From Agrocybe praecox (taxonomy: Eukaryota; Basidiomycota; Agaricomycetes; Agaricales; Agrocybaceae): 64,000 bases of DNA. Position numbers and translations under genes: made by a program. Location: assembly GCA_964017145.1 (NCBI GenBank), contig OZ024848.1, positions 1,190,501-1,254,500 on the forward strand, written 5' to 3'. Shown piece by piece: positions 1 through 11,300 of this stretch (positions within the stretch are counted from its first letter, which is position 1; each line of letters starts with the position of its first letter). The notes beneath the pieces were generated by a model that was not told the DNA's origin, did not search any database, and saw only the letters and a program-made list of their open reading frames with translations.

Positions 1-420
1 TTCATTCAGGCACTACACTGGGCAACTTCAGGATGAATTTCGGCAAGTGCAAGCATGCAAGATACAAGCAACACATAATACCGATGTTTGGATCGTTCTT
101 ACAACTATGTTATAGTAAGTTCATTGTATGTATCATATACTATGGTTTCTTAAATGTACAAATAGCCCCCGAAGAGTGCAAATCTCGCGTGTTGAAGCGG
201 GAGGATGGGTTTGACCCAATGGTTACGATGGAAACAACGGAGGACGAAGGCATTTTCGTTCACTCATTTGAGTCTGTGTCCGCAAACACATCTCATTGAT
301 CCCCTACACCAGCTTCACTCCCATCTCGGGTGCGGCCTGTATTCGCAAACACATCTCATTGATCCCCTATGCCAGCTTCACTCCCATCTCCACCAGCTAC
401 TGACACCTGCATGTATCATT
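1..420 (+). pseudogene. 5' part of a decayed HMG-like gene copy, split by the KDZ element
   Basis: From the window edge the frame reads HSG then MNFGK and continues to PEEC. It is clearly paralogous to the middle exons of the intact gene at 910-3193, which has HSG, MNFGK and VEEC at the same spacing. A short intron, GTAAGT to ACAAATAG at about 116-166, sits at the same place as in the intact copy. After PEEC the frame runs into a Ser/Pro-rich part and is stopped by TGA at 297-299 and again at 360-362. The second stop is a copy of the first, because a 63-bp segment is tandemly repeated (281-327 and 344-390). Homology stops at about 420, where the transposon end begins. The 3' half resumes at 12548. 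The upstream exons lie outside the window. It is a pseudogene because of the stops and the 12-kb insertion. Confidence 0.75.
411..420. repeat. Left target site duplication of the KDZ element
   Basis: ATGTATCATT directly precedes the left terminal inverted repeat. ATGTATAATT at 12538-12547 directly follows the right one. The two differ at one of ten positions. The true duplication could be a little shorter than 10 bp. Confidence 0.65.
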
Positions 421-500
421 AAGTGGTAGTTGCCCAATATACTTGATGCATCCAGGCCGGAAATGGCCCACTCGCCAGATTTGATATATCACTGAAGCAG
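421..500 (+). repeat. Left terminal inverted repeat of the KDZ element
   Basis: This is about 75% identical to the reverse complement of 12452-12537. The longest shared blocks are GGTAGTTGCCCAATA, TGATGCATCCA and CGGAAATGGCCC. Confidence 0.8.
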
Positions 501-909
501 CCTCACAATGGCAGTCATTATTATGATGGCGGCATCGTTCGGCATGAGTGGCATGTCTCAAACGACCTATTTTTAAAAATACACATAGCCACAGGCTATT
601 TGTAACTCGGCACTGCTCGGCAAATGTTGTCATTGATGGATGCACAGCCCATAAATGATCAAACATTGATAAGATAGCAGATGTTATCATATCTACACTA
701 AATTTAGATCATTGTTATGATTTCGTCTTCATTGAGAATATTATGATTGCACACGTGAATATGAATGATAATTAGAAAGAAAAAAGCTACAGTATGTTTA
801 AAGAACTATCAAAGTTGGGCTAAGATTAAATGAGCAATAAAATAACTACTATGAGAGAGAAACTGTTCAAAAATCGCTGACAATTGATTCGAAAAATTTA
901 GTTCACCCC
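501..909. other. Non-coding subterminal region
   Basis: AT-rich sequence between the left inverted repeat and the stop codon of the HMG-like gene. It probably holds that gene's 3' UTR. I see no convincing coding frame or repeat. Confidence 0.5.
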
Positions 910-3193
910 TTACGAAGATGATACAGTACCCAATATATTTATCACCCAAGAAACATCCTCTAAAGCGTTTTTCCATCCAACTTCTCCGCCTCCGCAATTC
1001 TTTCCTTTAGCAGCCACCCCCCAGAACCACAATGCCGCTATCAAAGTATACAAACCATTCTTACCCGGTCTCTTGAAGACGTCCAGGTTGCCATCAATAT
1101 CACGCCTGAGCTCACTTGAGTTACGCTGAACCCTCCATTCAGGTTGTAGTGTGATCCACCAGTTTCTAAACTCCCGCTGAAAGCTGCGCAGGTTTGTGAT
1201 CTCCGGCCTCAAGTTCCTCGCATGCTTGATCCATTGTGCAACGCATGCCGGGCGTCTTTCGGAGCCGATCTTCCCTTTGTCCTGGTAATTAGATGCGATA
1301 TCCTGGTAGCGTGCCCAGTCACCAAGTAAATGATACCATTCAGAACACATGGGCTCGGATTGGAAGACCTCCAACGCGTGTGAAAACCATGTGTGTGCGC
1401 CAGCTGGCGCCGACACATACGAAACATCTGGTATCAAAGGAATCAGGGTAGGTATGGAAACCGATGTTGAACGCGAGGGAATTGTGGCAGCAGCCACGTC
1501 ATGAGAAATTGTACGAGTTGGTGAACAAGTGGGTGGCGGAGAGTGCACATCTGGGGATTTGTCGTGCACCATGCTAGTTTGGCTGGGTGAAAGTCTTGAT
1601 TTCTTTTTGGTAGGAGATTCGTTGTCTACGACTTCGGCGTTACATTCGTCGATGTTTCGTTTGAGAGATGCAATGTCAGACAATGGTTGAGAGGTATTGA
1701 TGGCTTCGGTCTCAGCCATTGAAAGCTCGTTGATGGATGCGGCTCGAGAAACAGGGGGAGAGGGCACAGGAGACAGATTTTCCCTGCTAGCCACAGGAGT
1801 CGGTACCTCAGCAACTACAGGTCTCGTTGATGTGCTGGCATTTGACTCTGCAGATACTGTCCGAGGTTTCATGAGATTCAAAATCTTGACAGTGCTTGCG
1901 TCCTCGGCAGAATCGAGGGTGAATTTACTGCCATCGTCATCCGCCAAGGCTCGAGCAAGAGAGCCGTAACCGCTGGGCAGAACGGAAGCGCGGCATTCTT
2001 CGACAGCTGAAATTATGTTTAAGACCAGTAATTCGTAGATAAATATGAATAACGTACTGTAACATTTTTTTAAGAAATTACCAAAGATAGGGAGTATGTA
2101 CTCCCTATATGCGCGTCTTTCGGACTTCCCGAAGTTCATCTTGACATTCCCGCGAGTTTCGCCTGAGTGAATACTAGTTATAGAGCTAATTAACTACAAA
2201 AAAACAAAAAAAAAACAAAAGTGGTGTAAACTCACCTAACCATGTTTAATCTACCTTGGTCGGCAGGTTCTGGGCCACCTGCAATCAATGTAACCTTCCA
2301 TCCTGTATGAGCAGCGACAAGGTCCAGAATGGGCTGCACGAATGTTGGTAAGCCATGTATAGCCCTGTATAACGTTAGATATAGTGGATATTGAAACATT
2401 GAATCTGACATAAAATGTACCTCTGTCGATCCTCAGCCTTGTTGGATGGCGAGTCCTGCTTGTGATTTTCCTCGAATTTGACAAGGGCAGCCTTATGCTC
2501 CCCTTTGGCTCGATCTTCCCAGTGTTGACGTTCGTCTTCATCAAGCTTGTTGAAGTGTTCCTTGTATATTTGACATCGCAAGGCCGCGTGTTGCTTGACA
2601 GGAATAGAGTGTTCCTTCACACGGTGTTCAAATATCGGGTCGACAATAGAACGGTTGTGCTGAGCCCAGAAATTGTATGCTGGCTTGAGGCGGGGCTTCT
2701 TCAAAGAAGTGCCAGTGAGCTGAGACATGAGGACCGTCATAGGGTCAGTCGAATTAATTTCCGCTTTTTGCAGTGTCTGGTTCGATTTCTGATACTGGTA
2801 TTGAAGTCGGCGACGAATTTGCTATATATTGAACTTTAATAATGAAGGGTAGAGCAAGATAAAAAGTAACGGGCATACCTCTTTGCGAAATTTGAGTGAC
2901 TTTACTTGATCCTCGTATGTGGCAAGTGCAGCCACGTAGCTATCGGTGTCCATAGTCCCATCTTCGGGTGATTTGAGCTCGTCATCTGGAGCATCATCGT
3001 CAACTTGAGCCAGCCATTCAGGACTCGGTTCGATATTATGGTCCAGAGTTATTGGGAAACGTTTGAAATACCGTCGCTGAATATCAGCAATGGTGTCGGC
3101 GAGGTGATTATTGGCAACTGCCTCAGCATAGAGCCCCATTTGATTCCCGAGAAATTCTTTCCTCAGCGCAGTGAAGGAGCCGGGATTGACCAT
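910..3193 (-). CDS. HMG-box-like protein, KDZ element cargo
   Basis: Five exons (3193-2879, 2821-2421, 2364-2236, 2173-2058, 2006-910) with GT-AG introns of 51-62 bp give 685 residues. The joined length is a multiple of three. The start is the ATG before VNPGSF. Residues about 146-225 (KKPRLKPAYNFW to KAALVKFEENH) have the HMG-box pattern: a basic/proline start, an aromatic FW, a later W and a KAAL helix. This suggests non-specific DNA binding, but the match is by eye. A conserved block follows (FVQPILDLVAAHTGW, then MNFGKSE and YREYILPIFG), then a Ser/Pro-rich linker and a Trp-rich C-terminal domain (TWFSHALEV, QWIKHARNL, KNGLYTLIAALWFWG). The same architecture appears in the split pseudogene flanking the element, so this is a multi-copy family. 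It is transcribed divergently from the gene at 3704 across about 510 bp. A role in target binding or chromatin opening for transposition is inference. Confidence 0.75.
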
Positions 3194-3703
3194 AGTGAAT
3201 AAGCAAGCAAAGAGCAAAAGCAAGCGAACAGACGTCGGAAATGAGATGCAACGTAGCACACTAAGAAAAAAGCGAAAACGTTAGTGAACAACGTGCAAAT
3301 TTGAAACTTCACAAATATGGAGTAGCGTACCTATATTTTTGAGCTTTTGGTTTCATTTTACAATAAATCTTGTATCTTGACCAGTTAAGCGCACAGAATA
3401 ATTCATACGAGGTTAGACTGGTTATCGTTAAGCGTCAACGTAATGTATTCCATTCTCGCATAGCGGTGAAGTTGCCATTTCTGGTTTGGTTTTCGTGACA
3501 TGTCACATTAGTTTCTTTGTCCACAACGTCCACAACCACGATATCGGATGTGCATAACCCTCGCAAATCTCGAACCCAAACCCTGATATTATCAAAGCCC
3601 CAACCGTATAAAAGGAGAGCAGCTATAGCACTGTCATGTAGCTCCTCTACTTTTCTCAATCACCACCACTCGTTTCCCACTTTTTCAACCACACTCGTTT
3701 AAC
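3194..3703. promoter_or_regulatory. Divergent promoter region with a TATA box
   Basis: 510 bp between two divergently transcribed cargo genes. TATAAAAG at 3607-3614 lies about 97 bp upstream of the plus-strand ATG at 3704. No equally clear TATA box is seen for the minus-strand gene. Confidence 0.55.
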
Positions 3704-4484
3704 ATGCAACCGACCTCTGCCCGCGTTGGAACTCGTGTTTCTTCCGGTGTCCCAGGTTAGTTCTACATACAGTTCTTTGGTATCGTCTGGCTAACGTCGT
3801 ACTAGATACCATTGTTGTCTTCTCCCAGTCTGGGAAGACCGAGACGAGCCGTCAGCTTGAGGCCGGTGAACTTGCCGGTTCGTACCCTCTCACATTTCTT
3901 TCATTTATCATTTTACTGTAGCTAAATGATATTCTTAGGTCCTTACCGGTTCGAAACAACAGTCAAGAGCCACGGTGTGAAGATTTTGCAGCATATTACA
4001 CTCCCTGCTGCTCTTATTCCCAGAAGCGAGTAAGTCCATTTACATATATTCTTTTCAATTCACTGCTTATATCACCTTTTCTTTTAGCAACACCATTGTC
4101 GCGTCTTCCATTGGCGTGCACCTCATTATCCCCAATGTTCCCAACGTTGCGCATTCCACTCTCATTCCGATCCTCCAGCGCGCTTTGAATAAGCTGGTGG
4201 CTGAATTGGAAGCTGGCGGTCATCGTCAATGGCCTATCACCTTCGATCACGATCCCGATCACGAAAACGACGCCGACGACGAGTCTGCACCACCACCTCC
4301 AACTGCCTCGGCAACCACCAAACGCAAACGCACTCGAGCAAGCCATGCAACCATCCACAAAAAGGCTAAATCCCTTTCTATCACTCCCCTCCTGGCCACC
4401 GAAGGCAACTCCGATGACGAGAGCTCCAACATTCAGGTTGAAAACGCTGCTGATACTCTTCAGAGCCCTGACATTGCCATGTAA
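3704..4484 (+). CDS. Small unknown protein, KDZ element cargo
   Basis: Four exons (3704-3755, 3806-3877, 3939-4029, 4088-4484) give 203 residues. Every junction is GT-AG and the total length is a multiple of three. The N-terminal ~120 residues look like a compact domain (VVFSQSGKTETSRQLE, PYRFETTVKSHG, HITLPAALIPR, VHLIIPNVPNVAHS). A putative helix with LNKLVAELEAGG follows. The C-terminal third is acidic/Ser-rich with a basic cluster (KRKRTR and KKAK), consistent with nuclear import. I do not recognise the family. SGKTE resembles a nucleotide-binding turn but is not a full P-loop. A TATA box lies upstream and AATAAA at 4609-4614 could be its polyadenylation signal. Position and intact splicing say it is a real cargo gene; its function is unknown. 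Confidence 0.7.
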
Positions 4485-5031
4485 GGACTAGCCCGGGCAT
4501 GAACACATTTATGCGATCATGGTGCCCCAACGTCACTTCTTGGAACTAGGACTTCGCCGCTGCTTTCTTGTTATCATATAATACCCCTATACCCTATATT
4601 AGATTCTTAATAAATACTTGTTGCACTGTACCTCAGCCAGACTGAATGAGCTCCAAATCTGAGACATCAATGCTCGCCTACAACAATCACGGCGACTTCG
4701 GCTATAGTAATTAGTACTGTAACACAGACCGCGTGAGTAGCGTAGTACCCAAACCTTTTCAAAAAATTGTCTGGTCATACGCGATAGGTGGGATTGCTAT
4801 CACAGGGTTCGCTACCGCAATACTGTTCCCTCGAAATCGTATCCGATCCAATGATGTATTCACAGCACCAGAAGCTCGGTACTGACGGAAGTCAATCCAC
4901 ACCTATTAGGACCCCCCTCATGCATCCCAGGAATATACCGATACATCCACATCTGTAAGTTGCACTCACATTCAAAATAAATGATATGTATATCACCCCT
5001 ACAATGACTATCTATCCCTATCTATCCTATT
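4485..5031. other. Convergent 3' intergenic region
   Basis: Lies between the 3' ends of the unknown gene and the dioxygenase gene. It contains AATAAA at 4609-4614 on the plus strand. I see nothing else. Confidence 0.5.
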
Positions 5032-6584
5032 CTACTTTTTCAGCCCAGCTGTCAACTCATTGATAGTAGAATATAAGGATAACCCAAGCCTGCATCTCTC
5101 CATACGCTTCTTCATTTCTTCTTCGAGAGATTCCTCCTCTAACCCATTGAGATACTCTTCAGCCTTTTGGTAGTTATATGCGACCCATCGAAACGTCCCT
5201 CCGGCAGAATATTGGGTGAAGGAATACCTTGTTTCATGTTGGGATATTGGAGTATTTGAGTGGGCAACGGCTGCAGAAGAAACCAGTATAGTTGACCCAG
5301 CTGGAAATTCCACGACCAATTTGAGGGCCCAAAGCACCAGATGTGCACCTTTCTTAGGATCAAAATCGCCCAGAGGAGTGATTGCGCACCACCCAAAAGG
5401 CAGATTCCCGTAGTCCAAGTGGCGCCGTGTAACTGTACGAGGTCCAAAATTGAAGGTTGTGGCGGCCCATATGCTATCCGAGAAATTTCGAATGAGGTTT
5501 GGATCATTTCGAAGAAGATCGTGGAAGTTGTCCAGATAGTACTTGAATAGTTTAGGTCCCCATGTTGCGAAGGCTTTGTTTGAGTGGCCAGAAATGCGCC
5601 GAATGTGCTTATTCTGTAAAAGTTTCCTTAACTCCTTCTCGTTGACCCTACTGTTACGCAAGTTTCCTGGTTTCTAGATACGAATTTTGTGAGATCAGAT
5701 ACTAGTACTAGTTATATGTAGAGACGATTGCTTACCTCTTGGCCGCCTCCATGTGAAATGCCTACACCCAGCGAAGGAAAATCTCCTCTTCGGTTTTGGC
5801 ATGATTTCTTGGTAAAGCGACACCGTATTGCAGACTGCCACATAGCTTCGAATGCGCCTCGAGTAACAATATCCCAGTCAGAATCCTTCGGGCTGCCAAC
5901 CAGAGCGCCAACGACCCTCCTATCGCGGTCTAGTACGGGATGAGATGTCCTAAAGTGTGGGTAAATATCACCGCAAAATCACAAAGCGAAATATACCCAC
6001 CTCCCGTCCCACTCGACAAGCTTGAATCCTTCCTTGTTGACAAGATAATCGGCATCGTATACTTCCCCTTCTTTTTCACGTTTGGACGTAAATCCTGTTG
6101 AGCACGTAGGTATGGTCGATGTGTCAAAAGATGTTTCAATAGCTGCTGATTTCTCGATGTGATTTCTTATCAGAGTTGGATGGACGGGATTGTGGCCGTC
6201 GGGGTCTTCTAGTCCTGCTTGTCGTTTGGCCTTGCGCTTAAGTCGACGACGTTCGTGTCTTTTTTCCCTGTCCCTGCGAGCTTTTTTGCTAAGGGTTGAG
6301 GTCCCAGGAGTCGAATCTACATTGCCAGGACGTATTGGCGATGCCGACCTCGAGCGATTCGGGGAGCTTGGAGGTGAAGAAGTTGGAGTTAATGTACCAA
6401 AATAGATATCGTATTCCAGCTGAGCGACATCCGGCGTCGCCGCGTCCGTAGGTGCTAGATCAAGCATTCCAAGAGTTGTTTCGTTTGCCATACTCTGGAG
6501 AAGGCTGTCCATAAAAGAAAAGGTTGTGTCGTGAGAAAATATTGCATTCTCCAAGTCAAGAGTCGAGGGCACGGGGCTGTCCAT
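5032..6584 (-). CDS. TET/JBP-like 2OG-Fe(II) dioxygenase (putative 5-methylcytosine oxidase)
   Basis: Three exons (6584-6001, 5949-5736, 5673-5032) give 479 residues; the joined frame is a multiple of three. The N-terminal ~190 residues are Ser/Pro-rich with a strongly basic stretch (KKARRDREKRHERRR), a likely nuclear localisation signal. Then come DGRTSHPVLDRDRR, a GGGQ turn and the double-stranded beta-helix core. The iron ligands are visible: H351 and D353 in RRHLDYGN, and H404 in AVAHSNTP. R415 in HETRYSFTQY is the expected 2-oxoglutarate-binding arginine. VLWALKLVVEFPAGSTI and SAGGTFRWV match the pattern of mushroom TET/JBP proteins. Known family members oxidise 5-methylcytosine (TET) or thymine (JBP) in DNA. 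Here the substrate is inferred, 5mC being more likely in a fungus. All catalytic residues are present and no truncation is seen. Confidence 0.85.
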
Positions 6585-7299
6585 TTTTATCTGTAAAGGG
6601 AGTGCGTGTCAACGAGACTTTGAGGAAGCGAGAAAAACGAACAAAAGAAAGCGAACAAAAGCATTGTGCAGCGATTAATGTCCCCAGGGCGTAAGAACTC
6701 AAATTGCGAAACACAAAACTTAGCAAACCGCGATAAATGTCCCCGGGGCGTCAAGAACTCATACCGCGGTTGCGAGAAGAAGAATAAAACAAGAAAACAG
6801 GTCAACGTACCGTCTTTGCGTTGCTAATTGGAAGTTGAAAAATCAATCAAGTTCAAGTTCAACTATGGCTGTGCAGGTGACGTCATAGATCATCGATCAA
6901 CGTTGAACGTTCACGTTCAACCGTGACCGCGTGACCCAACATGGCTTTCAACCCTCTGCATCATCTCTCTGGACTCAACGAACACGGTAGGACATGCTAA
7001 ACGGTAAGTAATTCGTTTATACCCATCTTGATATATGTTTTCTGACCTTATTCGTTTTCCTTAGGTCCCTCCACACCCGAACTCGCTTCCACCCGGGCCT
7101 CTCCTCTCCAGCGAGGGATGTAGGCCACTCAACACGTCAATGTCGATGCATTTCGGGAAGGTTTGTGGGTTGGGGGCAGGTAGTAAACACGAGGGGAGAC
7201 CCATGGTGTGGGAGACCCGCGAGGTACGCAAGGAGGCGAACCATAATCGGTTCGCCTCTCTTTACCTACCTTCCCTGCTGCCTACTAACATTGAAACAG
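6585..7299. promoter_or_regulatory. Dioxygenase upstream region with inverted and direct repeats
   Basis: It holds two near-copies of a ~31-bp motif (6671-6701 and 6730-6761, core GTCCCC then GGGCGT and AAGAACTCA). It also has a perfect inverted repeat GTTGAACGT-TC-ACGTTCAAC at 6902-6921 and a 10-bp-stem hairpin GAGGCGAACC / GGTTCGCCTC at 7233-7258. A GTAAGT at about 7002 and a following TTCCTTAG could be an untranslated intron. No coding frame is convincing. Any operator role is inference. Confidence 0.5.
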
Positions 7300-7359
7300 G
7301 TTAGGACATGCACCGCCCTCTCACACACTCTGTACACCGCACAACGCGACACAGGCTCA

Positions 7360-8115
7360 CGCCGTACCTCCACATTCACCTCCCTCGCGTACAAAAGCGA
7401 GCCGGAGGTGGATTTTTACCGCGTTTAGATTCCGTTCGTGTGTCCTCCACCTCCCTCGCATGCAAAAGCAAGCTGGAGGTGGTTTCGTGGCCTTTCGACA
7501 ATGTTTGTGCGTCCTCCACCTCCCTCGCGTGCAAAAGCGAGCCGGAGGTGATTCTGTCGACGCCGTTTGTGCGTCCTCCACCTCCCTCGCGTGCAAAAGC
7601 GAGCCGGAGGTGATTCTGTCGACACCGTTTGTGCGTCCTCCCTCCCTCACATGCAAATGCGAGTCGGTGGTTCTGTCGCGTTGGTTTCGACGCCGTTTGT
7701 GCGTCCTCCACCTCCCGCGCGTGCACGTCTTCCACCTCCCTCGCATGCAAATGCGAGTCGGAGGTGGTTCTGTCGCGTTTCGACGCCGTTTGTGCGATCT
7801 CCACCTCCCGCGCGTGCACATCTTCCACCTCCCTCGCATGCAAATGCGAGTCGGAGGTGGTTCTGTCGCGTTTCGACGCCGTTTGTGCGATCTCCACCTC
7901 CCGCGCGTGCACATCTTCCACCTCCCTCGCATGCAAGTGCGAGTCGGAGGTGGTTCTGTCGCGTTGCGACGCTGTTAGGGCAAGCTGGAGGTTATTTCGA
8001 CACCGTTCGCACCTCCTCCACCTCCCTCGCATCCAAGAGTGGCCAGGGTAGATCGTTAATTACTTTTTGACGTTATCCTTGTCTCGTCCACCTCCCTCTC
8101 ATGCAGCGAGCAGGA
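7360..8115. repeat. CpG-rich minisatellite of hairpin-forming units
   Basis: About ten tandem units of roughly 63-83 bp. Each contains CACCTCCCTCGC, then TGCAAA, then GCGAG and GGAGGTGG, so each unit folds into an imperfect stem-loop. Inter-stem spacers are also conserved (GTTTCGACGCCGTTTGTGCG). Units are rich in CpG, unlike the AT-rich sequence around them. Long reading frames cross the array in several frames on both strands because the unit lacks stops; they are not genes. It sits between the dioxygenase and transposase promoters. Confidence 0.85.
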
Positions 8116-8127
8116 GGTGGGCTATCA

Positions 8128-8238
8128 TTCCATAGTTTCATGTATATTCCTACTATATATATTTTGCTTAAAACTCTGTGGGTTCCATAGTTTCATGTAT
8201 ATTCCTACCTACTATATATTTTTACTTAAAACCCAGTG
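8128..8238 (+). promoter_or_regulatory. Duplicated ~56-bp TATA-containing segment upstream of the transposase
   Basis: Two tandem copies (8128-8182 and 8183-8238) begin TTCCATAGTTTCATGTATA and contain TATATAT-type boxes. The second lies about 100-130 bp upstream of the transposase ATG at 8331, a plausible core promoter position. Confidence 0.5.
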
Positions 8239-8330
8239 ACCCGTTGAACCTTCAAAAAACCCACGAAACCTTTCCAACCCTTTACCCTGACCTACTGAAA
8301 CCCCTACCCTTACGTACCTTGGCACTGTTG

Positions 8331-11300
8331 ATGACAACGCAAAGAATTAAACGCCTCAAACCCACTGCTTATCACGATCGAATCCCTCTCGAAGACGATT
8401 ACGAAGTTCTGCAAGCGCGTTCACTAAGGACTAGTAGCCGTAATATTCCTCTTGAAAGTGCTCGTTCTCCATTGAAAGGCCGAACGACATGGACGGTTGG
8501 AACGGCCTGGGCACCAGAGGATGACGAAGAACTTTCCTTGGATGAATCGGGAGACTGGTACGATGAAGAAGTGAGCACGGACGTATGTGATAGCAAGTTC
8601 AGCCAGGCTCAGAAAGTTCCTAAAAAGAAAAGGGTCAAGAGCAAAGTTTCGGTATGTTCCTCCAGATAATTTGAACGTACTCACCTGTTAATTTTACAAA
8701 AAATTCTAGATGCGCCCACACGTAGTATGGAAAGATCAGCACCGGTCGGAATACTTGGACGAGGAGATTCGCCGAGATGGGAGAGGCGATTTTATCAGGG
8801 ATACCCAGTGCCCAGACTGCCTCGCTCGCCGGAAAGATATTCCAAACGATGCTGAATATAGATGCCAGGACTGCTTCACTCCAGATCTCGTCTGTCAGGA
8901 ATGTTGTGTGAAGCGCCATCGACAACATCCATATCATATTATCGAGGTAAGAGCATGATTATTTCTATATATATTATTTATTGCAAATTTATTGACTATT
9001 TAACAGCATTGGGTGGATTCAACATTTGTGAAGGTCTCCCTTAAATCACTGGGGCTCAGCATCCATCTAAACCACGCCAGCATGAAGTGTCCACTGCCTA
9101 TCAAGTGCCACAAGGATCTCAGAGTCATACATACGAACGGCGTTCACGAAATTTCCCTCAGCTACTGTGGGTGCAACCGCGCAATACCACAGCATATCCA
9201 ACTTCTCAGACGCGGTCTTTACCCTGCTTCACAGAGGGTGGTGCAGACTTGTTTCACTTTTTCTCTCCTCAAGCTTCTCCACTTGTTATCCCTCTGTGCG
9301 AAAACTTCCGTGTACGATGTTTATGACACGCTCGAACGTTTGTCGAATAACGTGGCCGCAAAACCGACAAGTTCACGATACCGGTCTCTCATGAGGGTCA
9401 TACTGCAGTGGAGGCATCTTAAGTTGTTGAAAAGAGGAGGAAGAGGTCACGACGCCGCAGGAATAGAAGGCACAAAGGATGGCGAACTCGCAGTTATGTG
9501 TCCTACATGCCCTCATGAAGGTATAAATATTCCTGCCGACTGGAAGGACGCACCCCCGGACAAGCAGTAAGTATCATAACTGGTGTTTCATATAATTTTA
9601 TTCATGACATTTCAGATTTTTATACCAGCCTATTGTGTGTATGGACGCGAACTTTCGGCTAAAGAATCGGCTGGTTTCAAATTATTCGGCGGATCCTGGG
9701 CTGGGTACCGGATTGGCGTATATGATTCGCAGAGAGGGCTACGAGGACTATGTACTTAGCCGTGCCGATGATGAGGATGTAGGTTCTTCGTGACGAATTT
9801 TCTCGTTTGACACTAACATGATTTTCAGATTAGTACTTGCGTTGGATTTCAAGCATTGGCTCAAGCCCTTACCAGGTTTAGTCGTGGACTACGGTACACG
9901 GGTGTAGGAGGCACATTCTGTGGTCGAGGTGAAATGTTCTTACCGAACGGGGTTGGTAACCTGCAGAAAGGTGAAAGGTACGTGGAGCTGTCCTTTTCCA
10001 CTTAACACGCACTTACTTTCACGCACAAGATACGCTAACATGGACTATATATTTGCCTCTGCCATTCGAAACATGAAAGCCACTTCAATCGTCATTAGTT
10101 ATGACATCGCTTGCCAGTGGTTCAAGAATCTCGGTCAACGGATGAAAGAACATTGGCCAGAGGACCTTCGAGTCGATCCGCAAGTCAGGCTTCAACCCCT
10201 AATCCCAAAATTTCACGAACCTGCGCACAACGATAAAGACCACCAGCAATATTCGTTCAACCTCGTCGAAGGCATGGGTCTGACGGATGGAGAAGTCCCA
10301 GAAAGAGGCTGGTCTGGGAATAACGGACTCGGCGGATCGACATCAACTCTGAGTCCTGGCTCTCGACACGACGTCCTGGATGATCAATTTGGCTTCTGGA
10401 ATTGGAAGAAGTACTGTACAATGGGTACGCATCTTCCAGATAATATACAGACATTTCCTGACGTCCTAATTAGGTATCACACTTATTCGGAAATACAAAT
10501 CCGCGATCAGTGAGAGGAACCGACAAAAAGAAGCCCACCAAGGATTTACGAATGCAATCTCAGAAAGCACAATCGCAAAATGGGAGTGGATGTGCGAGAC
10601 GTGGAACAATGCGCCATACCCAAAAAATTGTCCCAATCCTTATGAAATAGAAGGCGCAAGTAAGTACTCTCGTTTCAAATGATTCGTATTATTAAATCCA
10701 GGGCAGAAATTACAGAGGCTCAAGTCAAAGAGGAATTATCAAGGGAAGAAAAAGAGAAGTTTACAGAGGGTCAGGCTAGGCTCCACAGTATGGGGCCATC
10801 GGAATTTTTGCTAATGGGTTTAGAACTCGAGGACACTCAGTAAGTACAGATATTGAATGCCGGAACCACGTACTCATAGTCCTCGTTGTCAAATCAGACG
10901 ACGGCTGCGTAAAACAGTTAATGAACGAGGGAACGTACCTCATAACATAGATGATGGGTCATTGCAAGATCAGCGTAGAGTCCTTGCCACCAAAATTCAA
11001 GCATGGGAGCTCGTTCGAGTGGTGTATATTCCCGGCGTACTTCAACTCCAACTCCACCCAGATCATGAAGGCCCAATTAATTGGGACGACTGCCCAAGAC
11101 CAGAAGATGTTAATCTTTGGCTTCCATCGAACATCCCTGAAGATCACAGATCCACCGCCTGCGTCCAAGGTCTCCCAGAATTTGAGGCCAGGCTTCGAAT
11201 AGCACAGTGCTTCGATGCCCTGAATGCACTGCGTCGTTCGCTTCGTGTTAAAACTAGGATGATCTATTTCAAGTATAGAAATATCAGGGGTCAACACCAG

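Noticed and set aside
7165..8070. Several overlapping reading frames of 100-218 codons on both strands
   Set aside because: They are products of the stop-free minisatellite unit; the peptides are repeats of the same few words in every frame.
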